64,000 nucleotides of DNA from Apoderus coryli (lineage: Eukaryota > Arthropoda > Insecta > Coleoptera > Attelabidae). The notes below the pieces were generated by a model. The model was not told the origin of the DNA. It worked only from the letters and a program-made list of their open reading frames with translations, and made no database searches. Positions 32,401 through 44,365 of this stretch are shown here, in pieces. The position numbers were made by a program, and so were the translations under genes. The DNA lies in assembly GCA_911728435.2 (NCBI GenBank), contig OU452211.1, forward strand, positions 1,054,001 through 1,118,000, in the 5' to 3' direction. The number at the start of each line of letters is the position of its first letter. Positions within the stretch are counted from its first letter, which is position 1.

Positions 32401-35400
32401 TGGCCTACCAGGGCGAGCTTTTTTTTCGCCAAGTGAGGCAGGTAACTGTAAATCTTGTGATAGCCATCCTGTATACTTTTTCAAAAATATCTTTCGGTCT
32501 CTGTTACACTGTTCCCACTTTCGTTTATAATTAAGGTAAAAAAGTTGCATCTGCTTTTTCAAGGCAATTTCTTGTATGCTGCTTAATGTCTCCAATTTTA
32601 GTTTTCTTTTCACATCTTCGAGTAATTTCTGTACCACAATGGACACATTTTTCTTTCCCGTTTTTGGTAGGGCATCCATTAAATCACTGTATTTAATTTC
32701 TAAAATCAATTCAAAAACATCGCAATAAAATAAACAAAAGACTGATGATGAAAGTTTTGACATGCTAGAAACGTAATCACAAAGATTTAAAATATTTCAA
32801 AACATATCATAATGTTGATTGGTTGCTTAGTTAAGATTCATTTAAGAAAGGTGATTCTGGTTCAAGCGATTCGATTAGTGCTCTACCGAACAACTATTCA
32901 TTTAAAATTCATTTATGTCTAAATAGGCAAATATGGGCAAACATTTTGACTGGTAAAGTAATGTATTATGGTAGACGATTGCCTTGTAAAAAAATCTAGA
33001 ATATATTATTTGTACAAAATTTTAAAAGTCTACTTAAAAAAAAATAAAAGTGACAAAAGTGAGGTTATGATAAAACATAAGTATTTATCACAAACTACTT
33101 AATCAATTAGTAAAATATTGCATAATTTTACACGTACCTGAAGTCTTCTCAGACATTATATTAACGAAAAATTTCCACAAATTGCTAAACACTTTAAAAA
33201 TCTTAGATAAATACACACACACTATTTCAAGGCTATCACTGAATGTTGCACTTGTGTTGGTTTCATCAGTGTCTGCGCATCACGTATGAGCATTTTAGGG
33301 TGGGGGTTACTATTAAATGATGCACAAGATATATTACAGTGAGAAAAAATAACAAATCATAAAAAATAGATAGTTTGCAAATTCGATTTATGACGCCCTA
33401 AACTAATTTTCTGGCCCACTGTGTATTGCCTTAAAAAACATACGATTTCTTGCGCCGGTACCCTGGGGGCAATTGGGCCTAAGCCTGAACCCCCATAGGG
33501 AAAAATTCCAGGTGAAAATTGAATTTGAAAACAATTTAGATACATTTAAAAAAGTTTAGGCGCAGGTCTTAACACTATAACCTTAAAATATGTCGGTAAG
33601 TATAATAAAAAATAAATTAATGAATAAATAAACAGAAGGTTTGAAGGATAACTTACAATATTTGATGATTCCATTGACGCTCCATGATTTAGCAGTAGTT
33701 TCACTATGTCGAGATGTCCTTCTTGCGCGGCAAAGAATAACGGTGTGGTACCCGTCTAGAACAAAACACGTTTAATGCTAAAATGAGTTACTTAAATCTT
33801 TGAAAGGAAGAATGAAATTAATCTATGGAAGAAGAAATTACTTTGTGCATCCAATCGCATATTATAAAGTGCTTTCACTTTTAATTGGGGCAATTTTCTA
33901 TGCACTAGAATAGTGTTTATGCATCTAGTTGTAGAAATTAGGAGAAATGATTCAGTGCTAAATATTTTATTATACAGTGTCCTTCATATTGTTGTGAGCA
34001 ATTTTACACGAAAACGAATTTGGAATCCTTTGCGCCAGTGGCGGGGCCTGTGTTCAAACTCTGGGGGTGGTTAAATTAATTAAAGACAGGGAAGTAATTG
34101 TGTAAAACTTGAATTATTGAACAGATCATGTTAATGATAGGTACTTAAAGGTTCTGGCTAACTTAACTTACAATTCTCCTACTTGATGGATCGGCACCTT
34201 GGTCTAAAAGCTCTTTGACGCATTCAAAATGACCGTTAGCTGTTGCTAATGTTAATGGTGTTGTTCCTTCCTAAAAATAGAATATATAAATACAAAATAT
34301 TAGTCCATTCAAGGACATAGTATGACACATATGATTTTTATTAAGTACTAAGCTTCAAACGATACGTGTATAAATTTGACAGCAATCTGACTTTTGGTCT
34401 ACTGATTTTGATTTCTACCTAGGTTGTAGCCTACCTCAGAAAAATAAATAAAAATAGAAATGTCATCTAATTTCAATGTTTGTCTTCATAACATAAAGGT
34501 CAATATTTACCTTTTTAATGACAGAAGGAGTGTTGTAAACAAAAGCCAGTGGCGTACATTTTATTCAAATATAATTTATTAAATAATAGATGTCTGGGAT
34601 TAAAAGGAAACACTTCCTATATTATGAAATTATTTATTATTAAATGCAAAGGTATATAAGTATGAATTTTTGTTGTAACATTTACTAATTATAAGAAACC
34701 ATATTTGAAATGAATTATTTATCTTTCCTAGACCTGAGAAACTGAATCTGTTTCTACCGAGTTTAGACAAGATAAAAATTATTATGAAACCAACAAAAAA
34801 AACATAGTTTATCGGTCCTAGACCTGAGAAGCTAAAGCTGTTTCTACTAGGTTTAGACAAGATAACAATTATTATGAATCCAACAAAACTATTTCGACGG
34901 TTCTCAAATTATTAGATATATTAATATATTCTACGTATTAAAAAAAATACAATTTTCTCCGGTGAAAGGAGCTATCTGATTGCAGATTTCTGGAGGGAAG
35001 GCTTCTATTCCTCCAGGAGCTCTCCTTTTGTTTCAGAAGGCCTGTGACTATGTCCTGAAGGTCTATCTATCATCTATTCTTTCTCGTCTGGTCTGTTGCT
35101 TTATGTGTCTGCTAGTAGTTTGGAACTTCTCACGTTTTTTCCAAGAGGATTGTGTCTTTTTGTACACCGTTAGAATCGACGTCGTCTTCACCCGATACAG
35201 CCTAGGGTCATAGTTGGCATCTTGGCCCTCCTTGCCTGTTCCTCGGCGCTGCGCGCAGTAGTGGAATCTGATTACATTGTACAAGGTATGCTTTAAGAGA
35301 TATCTTTATTTATTTGGAACGGGTTCATTCAACATATGTCCCCAGTGTAACTTTTAGTGACCCTTTCAAAACTTAAACCAAGAGAAGTACACCACTCTCT

Positions 35401-37881
35401 TCTAACGGCTTGATCACGGGGAAACCTACAAGAATTATTGTACTATACTATAAATAAAACATGAATAAGTGCTATGAATATAGAATATATAGGATCATAA
35501 TGCCCACTTGCACCACATCCCATATCTTCTCTTTATCGTAATGTACTTACTTAAAGGTCTGTGCATATCATTATACATGTATGATGATATGCTACTATTT
35601 ATTAAGAAATTATGAAATATAAGGCATTTTATGAATTTACAATTATATTTGTTTATTATATTACTGTCTATTTTGCAACTAGGTGTATAGTATATTTAAA
35701 CAACTAATGTTAACTACTATCTCTGCAAAATCCCAAAATCTACGCCATTGTACTTACTTGTGACACGTAACCTTACTCGGAAAATCACTCGACATGCAAA
35801 CTAAGCACTTTTTTCTCCCCATTATTTAAAGGAAACCCAGTTTTACACACTACAAATGCAGTAAAGTGGAAGAGTCTCGTAAAATTCACTTAATTCGCGT
35901 TATAAAACTGAACGAAGCACTACTAACACCCCAGACGTCAACATGACGTGTAAATATATCCGCGGGGTAGCCACACATTTATATCTGTAGAACTGTATTT
36001 TTGTGAATCATATTATATTTGATTGATTTCTTGACGTTAAATATTTGATGAACATGTAATGGAAGCCGAATACAAAACGAAATATTATAAATACTGTATA
36101 GTTCTGCAATGTAAGAACACTGTGACCAACCCTAATAAAAATTTACACTGGGATGTGAAATACGAGTTCTGATTCTATGAATAAAACGAACAATTGGCAA
36201 CAGTGTTAGATTTTATTAGTAAAAATGTAAAGGTTATGTAGGCTACAAACATTTTTGTGATTAGTTTCTTGTTATGCCACTTCTATTTTTATTTATTTTT
36301 CTGAGGGCTGCACTTACTATAAAAAGGAGGGGGTTTATTTAGAGTTTTTCTAGATAATTTACGTCTTATTTCCAAAGTCTAGAAAGCGCGTTTTCTATCT
36401 GTTAACGTAGGTACTTTCAATTATCAAATATATGTGAAACAATGTAAATATCATTAGACCATATCCAAAATAAAACGTAAAATTATTTCGCTTATTGTAA
36501 ATATTTGTCAAATCATGCATGAAGAAAACAAAACTATTAATTTTATTAGTATCCACAGGTACTGCAATACATTATTTGTATACAGTGAAGGTGAGAAGTA
36601 ACACATAAATTCTTTTCAATGCTGCTTACGACGTATAGACTGAAATTAAATTAGCGAAATAATTTAAACTGTCGATTTAGTTTGTTTGTATATATTATCG
36701 CCGTTGCTATGATGATTTTTCATAACCAATGCTACTTTAGTCATTACCAGAAAACCTACCAGTGCATTTTTAAATATTTCCCGCACTCGTTTTGCGAGCT
36801 TTTTTTGCAACTCTATGTAGTCGTGATGGTTAGAAATTACTAGATATACCTATTACTACTATAATTAAATGCATAAAATACCTACTAAGAAAATTAACGA
36901 CACGTTAACAATTATTATAAGTTAAGTTTTCGATAATTACATGATGCTTTGCTTATTTTTAATACCCTTAATAAAAACCTCATTTAAAAAACTTTTGTAA
37001 TTAAAGTAAGAATCTAAACAGCATAGAAAATGCCATCTAAATGTCATAAAATATACACATATCGCATATTAACAAAATATACGTGATCACCCTGTACTTA
37101 CACCAAATTTTTAATGTATTACTCAAAAGTCAAATCAACATGAACAAGATTTCTGCTAATATCTAACAGAATAACATGTAAACTGTAACTCACCCTGTCT
37201 TTTGAGTCCACGTAGACTTTACCTGTCCCCAAAATATGTTGCAGTAATGCAAGGTTTCCATCCCTAGCTGCCAAATGCAATTCAACGTCAGATTTTGATT
37301 CTTTCTGGAAATAAACGGAGCATTTCTAATACATGTTTGTTACCGAACCCTGTACAATTTGTAGGTACATAGAGTAAGTCTTATTTAGGTTTAATTAATC
37401 TAACAAATTACTTAATATGTGTAACAATCAATTAGATATTTAAATTCCGCAAAAAATCTTACATTTACGTCAGCATCTTTAAATAAAACGCGACAGCAGA
37501 TATATTTACGATTTTTATTAAAATTTAACACAACAAACTTTAATGTTACTTACTTTGTGTTAACCTTGTACTTTACATAATAATAATAACGCTATGTTCT
37601 TACTTAGTTAAGTAAAATATGCCTGATATATATCTACTTAATATTTAAAGCAAACTAGGTAATATTTTTGAACCATTTCTATTTTAAAATTCCGATAATA
37701 ATAATTATAATAACCAAAAATAATAGGTAGTTGACTATGTAGGTATCACCTCAAAAAATACTTTAATTTGTATAGATACCTACGTAGGTACTTTTGATAC
37801 CCAGTTAAATTAAATACAACCCAATAATTAAACGTTTATTTTAAAATGCTATTATAGTTACCTATTTACCTTTAAAGACAT
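29451..37881 (-). CDS. Ankrd29: Ankyrin-repeat protein, ANKRD29 ortholog
   Basis: Eight minus-strand coding exons, 37881-37870 (MSLK), 37304-37194, 34270-34172, 33755-33657, 30305-30207, 30054-29857, 29792-29697 and 29639-29451, join in frame to 300 residues; human ANKRD29 is about the same length. Nearly the whole protein is ankyrin repeats: GTTPLTLATANGHFECVKEL, GTTPLFFAAQEGHLDIVKLL, NPLFVASQCGHVDVVKEL, TPLFVAAQNGHYEILVYL, TPLWIAAQMGHDHIVSRL and so on. The divergent block CIKLLVNGETALHAAAFSGN corresponds to the 'LGILKNGTSALHAAVLSGN' part of ANKRD29. Every intron is phase 0 and most exons are exactly 96 or 99 bases, or 198, i.e. one or two repeats. The biological role is not known. Large introns carry repeats and another ORF. 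Confidence 0.9.
30646..30915 (+). CDS. ATPase inhibitor (IF1)-like small protein, intronless, inside an ANKRD29 intron
   Basis: An 89-residue frame from ATG 30646 lies on the opposite strand within the ANKRD29 intron 30306-33656. The N-terminus (MLIIYRRLLRRLLANFHQRS) is basic, amphipathic and acid-free, like a mitochondrial presequence. The next segment, DDEDAFKKRGQAYENQYIRK, resembles the minimal inhibitory part of IF1 (usually 'GAFgKRE.AeE..Y'), and the rest is a charged helix (LRKELVEKRKEHIKNKMEKQ) as in the IF1 coiled coil. IF1 blocks ATP hydrolysis by mitochondrial ATP synthase. It lacks introns and the Gly-rich run, so a retrocopy or diverged paralog is possible; a chance coiled-coil ORF cannot be excluded. 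Confidence 0.5.
   Translation: MLIIYRRLLRRLLANFHQRSVNYSDDEDAFKKRGQAYENQYIRKLNAELIEKLRKELVEKRKEHIKNKMEKQKQEIKEKNNNKDKQNKK
31431..31490 (-). ncRNA. Type I hammerhead ribozyme candidate
   Basis: Read on the minus strand: CTGATGA (31469-31463), GTC (31462-31460), seven-base loop, GAC (31452-31450), GAAAC (31449-31445), GGCC, GTC (31440-31438). This gives stem II of three pairs, a tiny stem III (ACG with CGT, two-base loop) and cleavage expected after C31438. Stem I can form: A31470-T37/T31471-A36 next to the core, then a 9/3 internal loop, then five pairs ACATT (31485-31481) with AATGT (31432-31428). Tiny stem III and an internal loop in stem I are known traits of retroelement hammerheads, which often work as dimers. 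There is no extra base in the core. Confidence 0.65.
31575..31645 (-). repeat. Short inverted repeat upstream of the hammerhead candidate
   Basis: GCACCATCTAGTTGCTGTAG and CTACAACTAGATGTTGGGCGC are near reverse complements (~20 bases), allowing a hairpin with a ~35-base loop. It lies about 100 bases 5' of the hammerhead on the same strand. Confidence 0.6.
31772..32763 (-). pseudogene. Internally deleted transposon ORF of unassigned family
   Basis: The N-terminal part (32763-32164, 199 codons) contains the phrase GRPQNPDFSTASVRTKERRT then LREGFTTEELTFAA, a pattern I recall from large uncharacterised insect/hydra transposon proteins. The C-terminal part follows in other frames: LLHGSQIIKSALLAIGELSE EAQESRFKDF at about 32163-32070, a stop near 32020, then SSDPYITGLRKLPTKAK and an acidic Ser-rich tail ending at 31772. 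The middle, normally the largest part, is missing and the frame is broken, so the product is dead. Family recognition is from memory of the flanking motifs and is uncertain. Confidence 0.5.
33429..33656. other. ANKRD29 intron remainder
   Basis: Short intronic stretch with no feature beyond the splice donor of the exon ending at 33657. Confidence 0.4.
34727..34890. repeat. Tandem duplication (~90 bp, two copies) in an ANKRD29 intron
   Basis: The phrase CCTAGACCTGAGAA begins at 34727 and 34817; each copy continues through 'ctgtttcta', 'gtttagacaagata' and 'attattatgaa'. Two units with roughly 90% identity by eye. Confidence 0.8.
34891..37193. other. Large ANKRD29 intron, mostly featureless
   Basis: A G/C-richer block at 34960-35290 looks like an old transposon fragment; its phrase GGTCATAGTTGGC (about 35207) also occurs at 13127 next to the hammerhead motif. 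The rest is AT-rich without coding frames, with a lone 'caccctgta' terminus near 37088. Confidence 0.3.
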
Positions 37882-38757
37882 GGTTTCAAATGAACTAAAT
37901 TTGACCCAGTTCAGTGTTAACTGTCTATATTTAATTCATACAACAAAAATTAAATTTTCACTTTTCACTATCATACATAAAAAAATCACAATAATTTTTT
38001 GTTTGGAATACAAATGTATTAATTGGCTGCAACTTCAATGTTTAGGTACGGTAATATAATAGTATTTTTAATACACATCATGAATGAAATGCGCATAGCG
38101 TGATACACTTGACTTGTTATTATTGTTGGAAAGTTGTCCCGATATTCGCTATAGTTTCCCGTCTAAGCAAGTATATGATCACTACCGCGCGTAAATTTAA
38201 AATTATCTTGTTTTAGTTACAGATTAGTAGCAATAGATGTCGCTGAAAGCGTTTTTCTGAAGCGCCATCTCTCGTTAGTTGACTATATTAATTAAAGAAT
38301 AGAGAAAGCTCACTGTAATTTTTTATAGTGGCGGCCTCTATACTCCAAGGGCAAAAACATTTCAAATTATTTACAGACATCTCTAATACTCTCACGTTTT
38401 ATTTATAGTAATACAGAGATTGATTGAAAGATGGAGCGGGAAAACTTCACGAGAACCATTACCTCACTTGCATTTTTGATTTAATATTGAATTTTTACCA
38501 CTTACATTTGTAAAAGGAATGTGTAAGATAGTTAGGTGAGTGGAAATTGTAGAAAAAAGCCTATTGTTAATTGTCAACTTATCAATGTCATTTGTCATTG
38601 TCAGTTACAACCAAACAAAACTTTTTAACCAATTTCTTTTGAACAAATAATTGGATCGGGAATCGTGTAGTTTTCATTTCTTTTAAAAATCGGTAAGTTT
38701 TTCTTGTTAAAATAACCTAAACTAGTTGTATTAACATTTCTTATTACTTCCTTTTAG
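37882..38757. promoter_or_regulatory. Divergent region ANKRD29 / RpS21 with RpS21 first exon
   Basis: The region separates two head-to-head genes. A splice donor CG|GTAAGTT at 38692/38693 and acceptor ending at 38757 define a non-coding first exon for RpS21. A pyrimidine run (tttCTTTTG, about 38634) near its likely start resembles the 5' TOP motif of ribosomal protein mRNAs. Confidence 0.5.
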
Positions 38758-38766
38758 ATTATAATC

Positions 38767-39230
38767 ATGCAAAACGACGCTGGAGAGTTTGTTGATTTAT
38801 ATTTGCCGAGAAAATGGTAGGTAACCTCAGAACACGTGTTTGCATTTTTGCATGCTCAAATTAAACTATTTATTTTGTTAGCTCTGCCAGTCATAGGATC
38901 ATTCATGCTAAGGATCATGCATCTATCCAGATAAGCATAGCGGAAGTGGACCCAGTTACTGGACGCATGACAGATAAATGCAAGAATTATGCTTTGTGCG
39001 GGCCTATAAGACGGATGGGCGAATCCGATGATTGTCTGGTCAGGTTGGCCATGAAGGAAGGAGTGTTAGCTAGGTAAGCCGAAAATGTTATCGAAATTAC
39101 AATGTTTATGATTTAGGGATATAGCTTTCTACAAAAGCGGACCAAAGATTGTTCTTATTATATCCTGCAATTTACTGTTTTAGAATTAACATCCTAACTT
39201 TATTTTCTTATTATTTTCAGCAACTTCTAG
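38767..39230 (+). CDS. RpS21: Ribosomal protein S21 (eS21)
   Basis: Three coding exons, 38767-38816, 38882-39073 and 39221-39230, join to 83 residues, the family length. The protein begins [20 protein letters not shown] and contains [39 protein letters not shown] and ends ASNF. eS21 is a small component of the 40S subunit near the mRNA exit. The last exon holds only three codons and the stop. A 5' UTR intron precedes the ATG, as is common for ribosomal protein genes. Confidence 0.97.
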
Positions 39231-40282
39231 ATAAGGCAACACCATCCATTGGATATAATTATTTATGTAATTATTGTTTTTAATTAAATATTAAAACCAG
39301 TTTCGTTGCTGTCTTTTATTCCTTTTAGATTTGATTGAATGTTACTTTGTAATTTCTTTACATTATTATTAAGCTAACGAATTATAGAGTAATAAGTAGG
39401 TAATACCGTTGATTAAAAACTGCGACTACGATAGTAAGATTAAAGGTCAGTAGCCATATTTTACATACAAAATTTCCTAAACATAGGTACCTAATATATA
39501 AGGCTTGGGCACTGTCTTTATAAAGACAATGGCTTGTGTAAGAACGCATTAAATTCTTGGGTAAGATATGACGCGAGGAATTCCTAGCCAGAATAACCAA
39601 AAATTTTCTGATCCCGTCATATATTAAAAAATCGCCATACGGTTTTCAGAAATCGGTAAATAATAATTACAAGCCTAGTGACAGCATTGATTTCGGCAGA
39701 TCTATGGTTATCGTTATGCGTCGAGCAATTCCGTGCAAATTTAAATGCTTCTGACCCACATTGTTGTCATATGTACCTTACTTGCTAAATGTTGAATATT
39801 TTATTTTTAAAATTACTGTTTATTTGTATAATTATTTAAAAATATGTTTAGTTAGAAATAGTAATAATTGTCCAGAGAACATAACGATGGCTTAATGAAA
39901 AAATGTAATGCTTTACATCCAATCCGATAGGGTTTCGATCACTGTATTATCGTTTTTATATTTAACTTAAAAAATTGGCAAATCATACTAACTGTATAAA
40001 GTGACTTCAAATGTAAATTTAAATCTATGCTATAAGCAATTCATGAAGTTATTTCTCAATGTAACCATGAGAAATTTATGAAATAAAATAATAGATTTGC
40101 GCCTTTCACATGTGCGGGCAAGTTCATGATGCTATTACTAGCTGCCTGTTTCTAAGTTTTGAAAACACTGAAGAAGAAGAAAGCAAAACAATAAACGAAG
40201 ACAAGTTAAAAGTTCGAGTTATGCCATTTCTAAATATGGATGTTTTAGGTTTAAGTTTAGAATAATTAAATTGTTTTTTACA
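39231..40282. other. RpS21 3' region and FBXO7 promoter side
   Basis: No coding frame. The first ~70 bases are RpS21 3' UTR with a likely ATTAAA signal; the rest is AT-rich intergenic DNA. Confidence 0.35.
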
Positions 40283-41706
40283 ATGGCTGAAAGTAGTTCT
40301 AGTAGTGTTCTAATAAATAATGTAAATACCGAAAAACAGGATAATAATAATGTGGATCAAAGTGTAGAATTAAGAAAGGATAAACAAGAGAAAGGTATGT
40401 TCATTTGTAACCAACATAACCTTAACCGATAGTTGTTTATTATTGGGCAGTTTAATAAAGTACATTCCAAATTGGGACTGTTTTCATTCACTTCTAGAAG
40501 TAGATTTCAAATAATATTTTGAAGTTGTTTTTAGGAGAAATCCTTTATTTTAAGAATTGCTTATTTATAGGTTAGAATATTTAAAAAGTGAGTCATTATT
40601 ACAGACAGGATTTTGTAACTAATCAAGGAAAACTAGAAGTGATTTCTTAGAATACATTTCATTTTTATCCTGTAGTATAGTAATTATTAATAATAGGTAT
40701 ACTTACTACTGTATGAAATAATAAGTTGAGCTGCAAGGCTAAATTCTTATATACCTAAACAATCAACAGGCGGTTTTGATCTCCATTCAGTATGAGTAAA
40801 TAATATGTTTCTTATTGATTTTTATATTGTAGGTAAGTATATCGTATTCCCAATAATATTATGTTAAATTGTTTACAAGCAAGGTGCATGGTGCATAGTA
40901 GTTATAGCCGATACGAAATAAGAAATCCCCAGACAAGCTCGTGCATAATTTTACTTATATTTCAAATAAACAAGTAAACATCTATACTTTTGTGAGTAGA
41001 ACTGTCTTTTTCAGTTCTGGAACCGATGCTATTGGAAGATTACCGCTATGGTGCTGTGCCTCTAACTCTATCTAATTTACTGGATTACTATCAACGTAAA
41101 GAACTGTCACCAAATCGTTTAGATATTCTCGTTGGCATGGTTTATATTATGTTATTGGAAACTGGTCTTACACCAAAAGGCTACGAACAAGATGAATCAT
41201 ATTTGTTTAATTACAAGCGTCTATTGCATTTGACACAGGATTTCCACCAGCTTGTGTTTAACCAGAAAGAAAAGTGTTATTCCTTTACTATGGTGTTGTC
41301 TCCATATTCTTTGTACGAATGCCGAATTGCGTGTGTACCAATAGCTGATGATTTACTTGTAAATTGTTTAGTGAAAGGTGTGGAGAAGAGTAGCATAAAT
41401 TGCATATTGGACCCACTAACTTACTTTACATCATCATCGACATGTTTGGAGCATACAAGGTTCCAAAGTTTAGGCCATCTTTCGCGGAAGATCAAAGACG
41501 AAATAAGTTTTCCAGTCAAACATATAGTTTTCAAGCAAAACGATGAATGTTTTCCTTGCTTGGAGCATTTGCCACCTGAAATAGCCCTAATAATAATTCG
41601 AATGTTGTCGTCGGTGAGGGATAGGGTTAGGTTAGGATTGACTTGTAAATATTTTTCTCAGATTGTTGGTGTATTTGGGGTTAAAATTAAAAAGAAAATT
41701 CAATAG
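40283..41706 (+). CDS. ntc: F-box protein Nutcracker / FBXO7-like
   Basis: Two exons, 40283-40394 and 41015-41706, join in phase 1 to 267 residues. After a Ser/Asn-rich leader, residues ~50-195 form an FP (FBXO7/PI31) domain: PLTLSNLLDYYQRKELSPNR, LVGMVYIMLLETGLTPKGY, YSFTMVLSPYSLYECRIACV. A C-terminal F-box follows (LPPEIALIIIRMLSSVRDRV, LTCKYFSQIV). The FP domain binds PI31 and the F-box joins an SCF ubiquitin ligase; Drosophila Nutcracker controls proteasome activity and caspases in sperm individualisation. There is no N-terminal ubiquitin-like domain, as in fly ntc. A poly(A) signal AATAAA is at 41743. The first exon could also splice to 41961 (see separate entry), so its membership is open; the FP/F-box exon alone has an in-frame Met at codon 5. 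Confidence 0.85.
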
Positions 41707-41960
41707 ATAAAGTATTATTATTATTGTATTTTTAGATGTAATAATAAAAATAATTATTTAATAGTTATTTTGTTTTTGTTTTATTGTTTATTTTTTGCAT
41801 TCAAATAAGAGTTTGTAAAAATACGAAGCACGTCCAGGAATTAAGTGTATTAGGACCCTTACTGGAGGTTTTTTTGGGGAGATGTGTTAAGTTTTATTTC
41901 TGGATAAATTAAGTTTTCCTTTTATTTGGTTTGGTTTATTTTTTTTTTGGTACATTTCAG

Positions 41961-42059
41961 AGGATCCTCCTGCCTTAGACATAATCCCCCCACCTGAAGC
42001 TACATGTGCAGGGACAACTGGGAAAATTTTAGACTCAAGCAAAACCAATGGCGAAGCTG
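41961..42059 (+). CDS. Small coding exon of an unidentified gene (phase 1-1)
   Basis: A 99-base exon is bounded by tttggtacatttcag and GTACGT. Read in phase 1 it gives EDPPALDIIPPPEATCAGTT and GKILDSSKTNGEAG, with no stop. The exons at 40283-40394, 44366-44465 and 49551-49583 all end in phase 1, so they can be combined. The protein is acidic and disordered and I do not recognise it. Confidence 0.5.
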
Positions 42060-42344
42060 GTACGTTATTTTTTTTATTAACAATACAAGTTTCCTCAAAA
42101 TATTCAAGTGTACAAGTAGGTTAAAGTCATTTTTGTCACCTAATCATGTACCTATAATTCTGTTATATCTGCTTTAAGTGTGAAACCATCTAACATATAT
42201 ACAGTGTGGGCGAAAAGTCACACAACAATTTTTTTTGTATATACAGTGCCAGTGTGGATATCTGTGGCTATAATGCAGTGTGCAGTCTTCATCCAGGAAG
42301 AACCATAGTGCTTCGGACTAAGAGCATCACATTTCGTCAAACAA

Positions 42345-43990
42345 TAAATAAATAAAGCGTTTATTGCCAACAGTTTCCCATTTAAAGGACAATATTACAA
42401 ACTAAAAAATTAAATGCTTAAATAAACTAAAATACCAATTTATAAATCCTAATTAATTCCGCACACATACACACACCTAAACCACAAATGTCTCTGCAGC
42501 TACCATTTTCAAGCAAGATAGCAGAAGATAAGATGGTTAATGAGCTCTGAATTCTTCGGTACTCCAGACTCTGAACGTCAAAACGTGATAGTAACAATTC
42601 ATGATCGAAACCTCTTACTGGATAAGCACCATCGGTTCTAAAAACTAAATATTTCAAAAATCTACGTTGAATTTGCTCGACCTCTAGTTTATGAATATTA
42701 TACTGAGGATACCAGATGATGGAAGAATACTCCAATTTTGACCTCACATAGGCATTGAACAAGGTGATAAGGGCAGAGGTATTATTGAAGCCTTTGCAGT
42801 TACACATTATAAAGCCATACATGCGAGATGCCTCACCAACCATTCTTTCCATATGCTCCAAAAACTGGAACCTCTGATCGAAGGTAACATCAAGATCCGT
42901 GAATACTCGACATCGTTCAAGTTTATTTGTGGAGATTGCATACGGATAGTCAATAAACGTTGTTTTACGTGTAAAACTCAGACATGCGCATTTACGAATG
43001 TTAAGAGACAATTTGTTACTGTCGCACCACCTTTCTAGAGCACACAGATCATGCTGCAGGTTTATGCAATCTGCTACTGAATCTATGGAGGCGAAGATTT
43101 TTTAAGTCATCTGCGAAAAATAGAGTACGCTGAAGTAAACACGGGTCCAGGTCATTGATGAAAAGAAGGAACAACAATGGACCTAAGTTAGAACCCTGGG
43201 GTACTCCTGACGTGGCCGAGTAAAAACAAGATTTAAAGCCGTTGTAAAAGACATATTGTTTTCGATCATGCAAGTATGAGTTGCATAAAGATATCAAGCC
43301 GGAAGGAAATCCATCATACGTATGCAGTTTACTCAGCAATATGCCATGGTCTAGCCTATCAAAGGCTTTGGTGAAATCAGTATAGATTACATCCAGTTGA
43401 CCGCCGGGATCAAGAGTTTCAGAGATACAGTGGGTAATAACTGACAGATTGGTGACAGTGGACCGGCCACACATAAAACCATGCTGGTTAGGTGAAATTT
43501 GACGTCTCACAGCTGTATAGATCCGGTCATATAAAATTGATTCAAATAATTTAGAAAAATTGCACAATAGAGAAATTGGTCGATAATTATTAATATGAGA
43601 CTTTTCGCCGGATTTAAAGACTGGAACAACTTTAGATACCTTCCATAGATCCGGATACTTTCCCGACTTCAAAATTAAATTGAAAATTGACTGTAATGGA
43701 AGGGCTAAGACAGAAATGCAATCTCGGACAAAAAAAGAGGGAATATTATCATATCCAGAGGTAAATTTATTTTTAAGGCGTTTAGAAGCTGCAAATATGT
43801 TCGACAGCTCAATCTGCCCGATATTGACAGTATTAGAGCTTCCAGGAACATTCGGCAAGATAACTAGATGATTTAAGAAAAACACTATGGGGGAAGGTAG
43901 CAAACGAGTCGACAATGGCTTGAGGATCAGAGTAAGATTGATCGTCCTTCCACATAGGGGCTGAGATACGCGAGGTTCCAGTTTTGTTTA
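42345..43990 (-). mobile_element. Jockey-like LINE, 5'-truncated, nearly intact RT
   Basis: On the minus strand the RT domain reads KRLKNKFTSGYDNIPSFFV, VVPVFKSGEKSHINNYRPIS, QHGFMCGRSTVTNLSV, DVIYTDFTKAFDRLDHGIL, TSGVPQGSNLGPLLFLLFIN and LFFADDLK. A one-base slip in a T run near 43100 breaks the frame just after the catalytic ADD; the thumb and C-terminal part (SLNIRKCACLSFTRK ... YSSIIWYPQYNIHKLEVEQI) follow to a stop at 42427. A second break lies near 43915, after which the 5' end is lost. The 3' end is an AATAAATAAATAAA-type tail near 42345. Confidence 0.85.
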
Positions 43991-44365
43991 TCTTGCAAAA
44001 AGTCGAATCAAAAAGTACACAAAACCTTAATAAGGTTTTCGTTCGCTATTATTAAACTACCCTCGTATATCGAAGATAATAAACGGATCTACTACGCGTT
44101 GTCATAAAATATAATACACACATGATGTAGGTTTTGTTTTCCAATAGATTATCATATTATATTTCAACCTTATAAGACAATAACGCAAGATAATAGTGAA
44201 ACTGATGTTTTATATTAAAAATAAAAAATAAAATAAATTACAGATAAGATAAAAGTCGTAAGTAATGAGGTACATAAGGAACAGTGTGGTTTATTTATTC
44301 AAAAAGTTTTGAGGTGTGTATCACAGTGTAAAGTGTGTGTAATTGAATTTGTGTCTTACTTAAAC

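Larger units (their letters stand above)
31163..33423 (-). mobile_element. DNA transposon with CACAGTGGGCC inverted ends and TATTG duplication
   Basis: The left end (31163) reads CACAGTGGGCC and the right end ends GGCCCACTGTG (33413-33423); beyond these 11 bases the ends remain similar (AAAATTAGT..GCG). TATTG flanks both sides (31158-31162 and 33424-33428), a 5-bp target duplication. The interior, on the minus strand, has remnants of one ORF (see 31772-32763) and, further downstream, a hairpin and a hammerhead-like fold. I could not assign a superfamily. It sits in an ANKRD29 intron. Confidence 0.7.
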
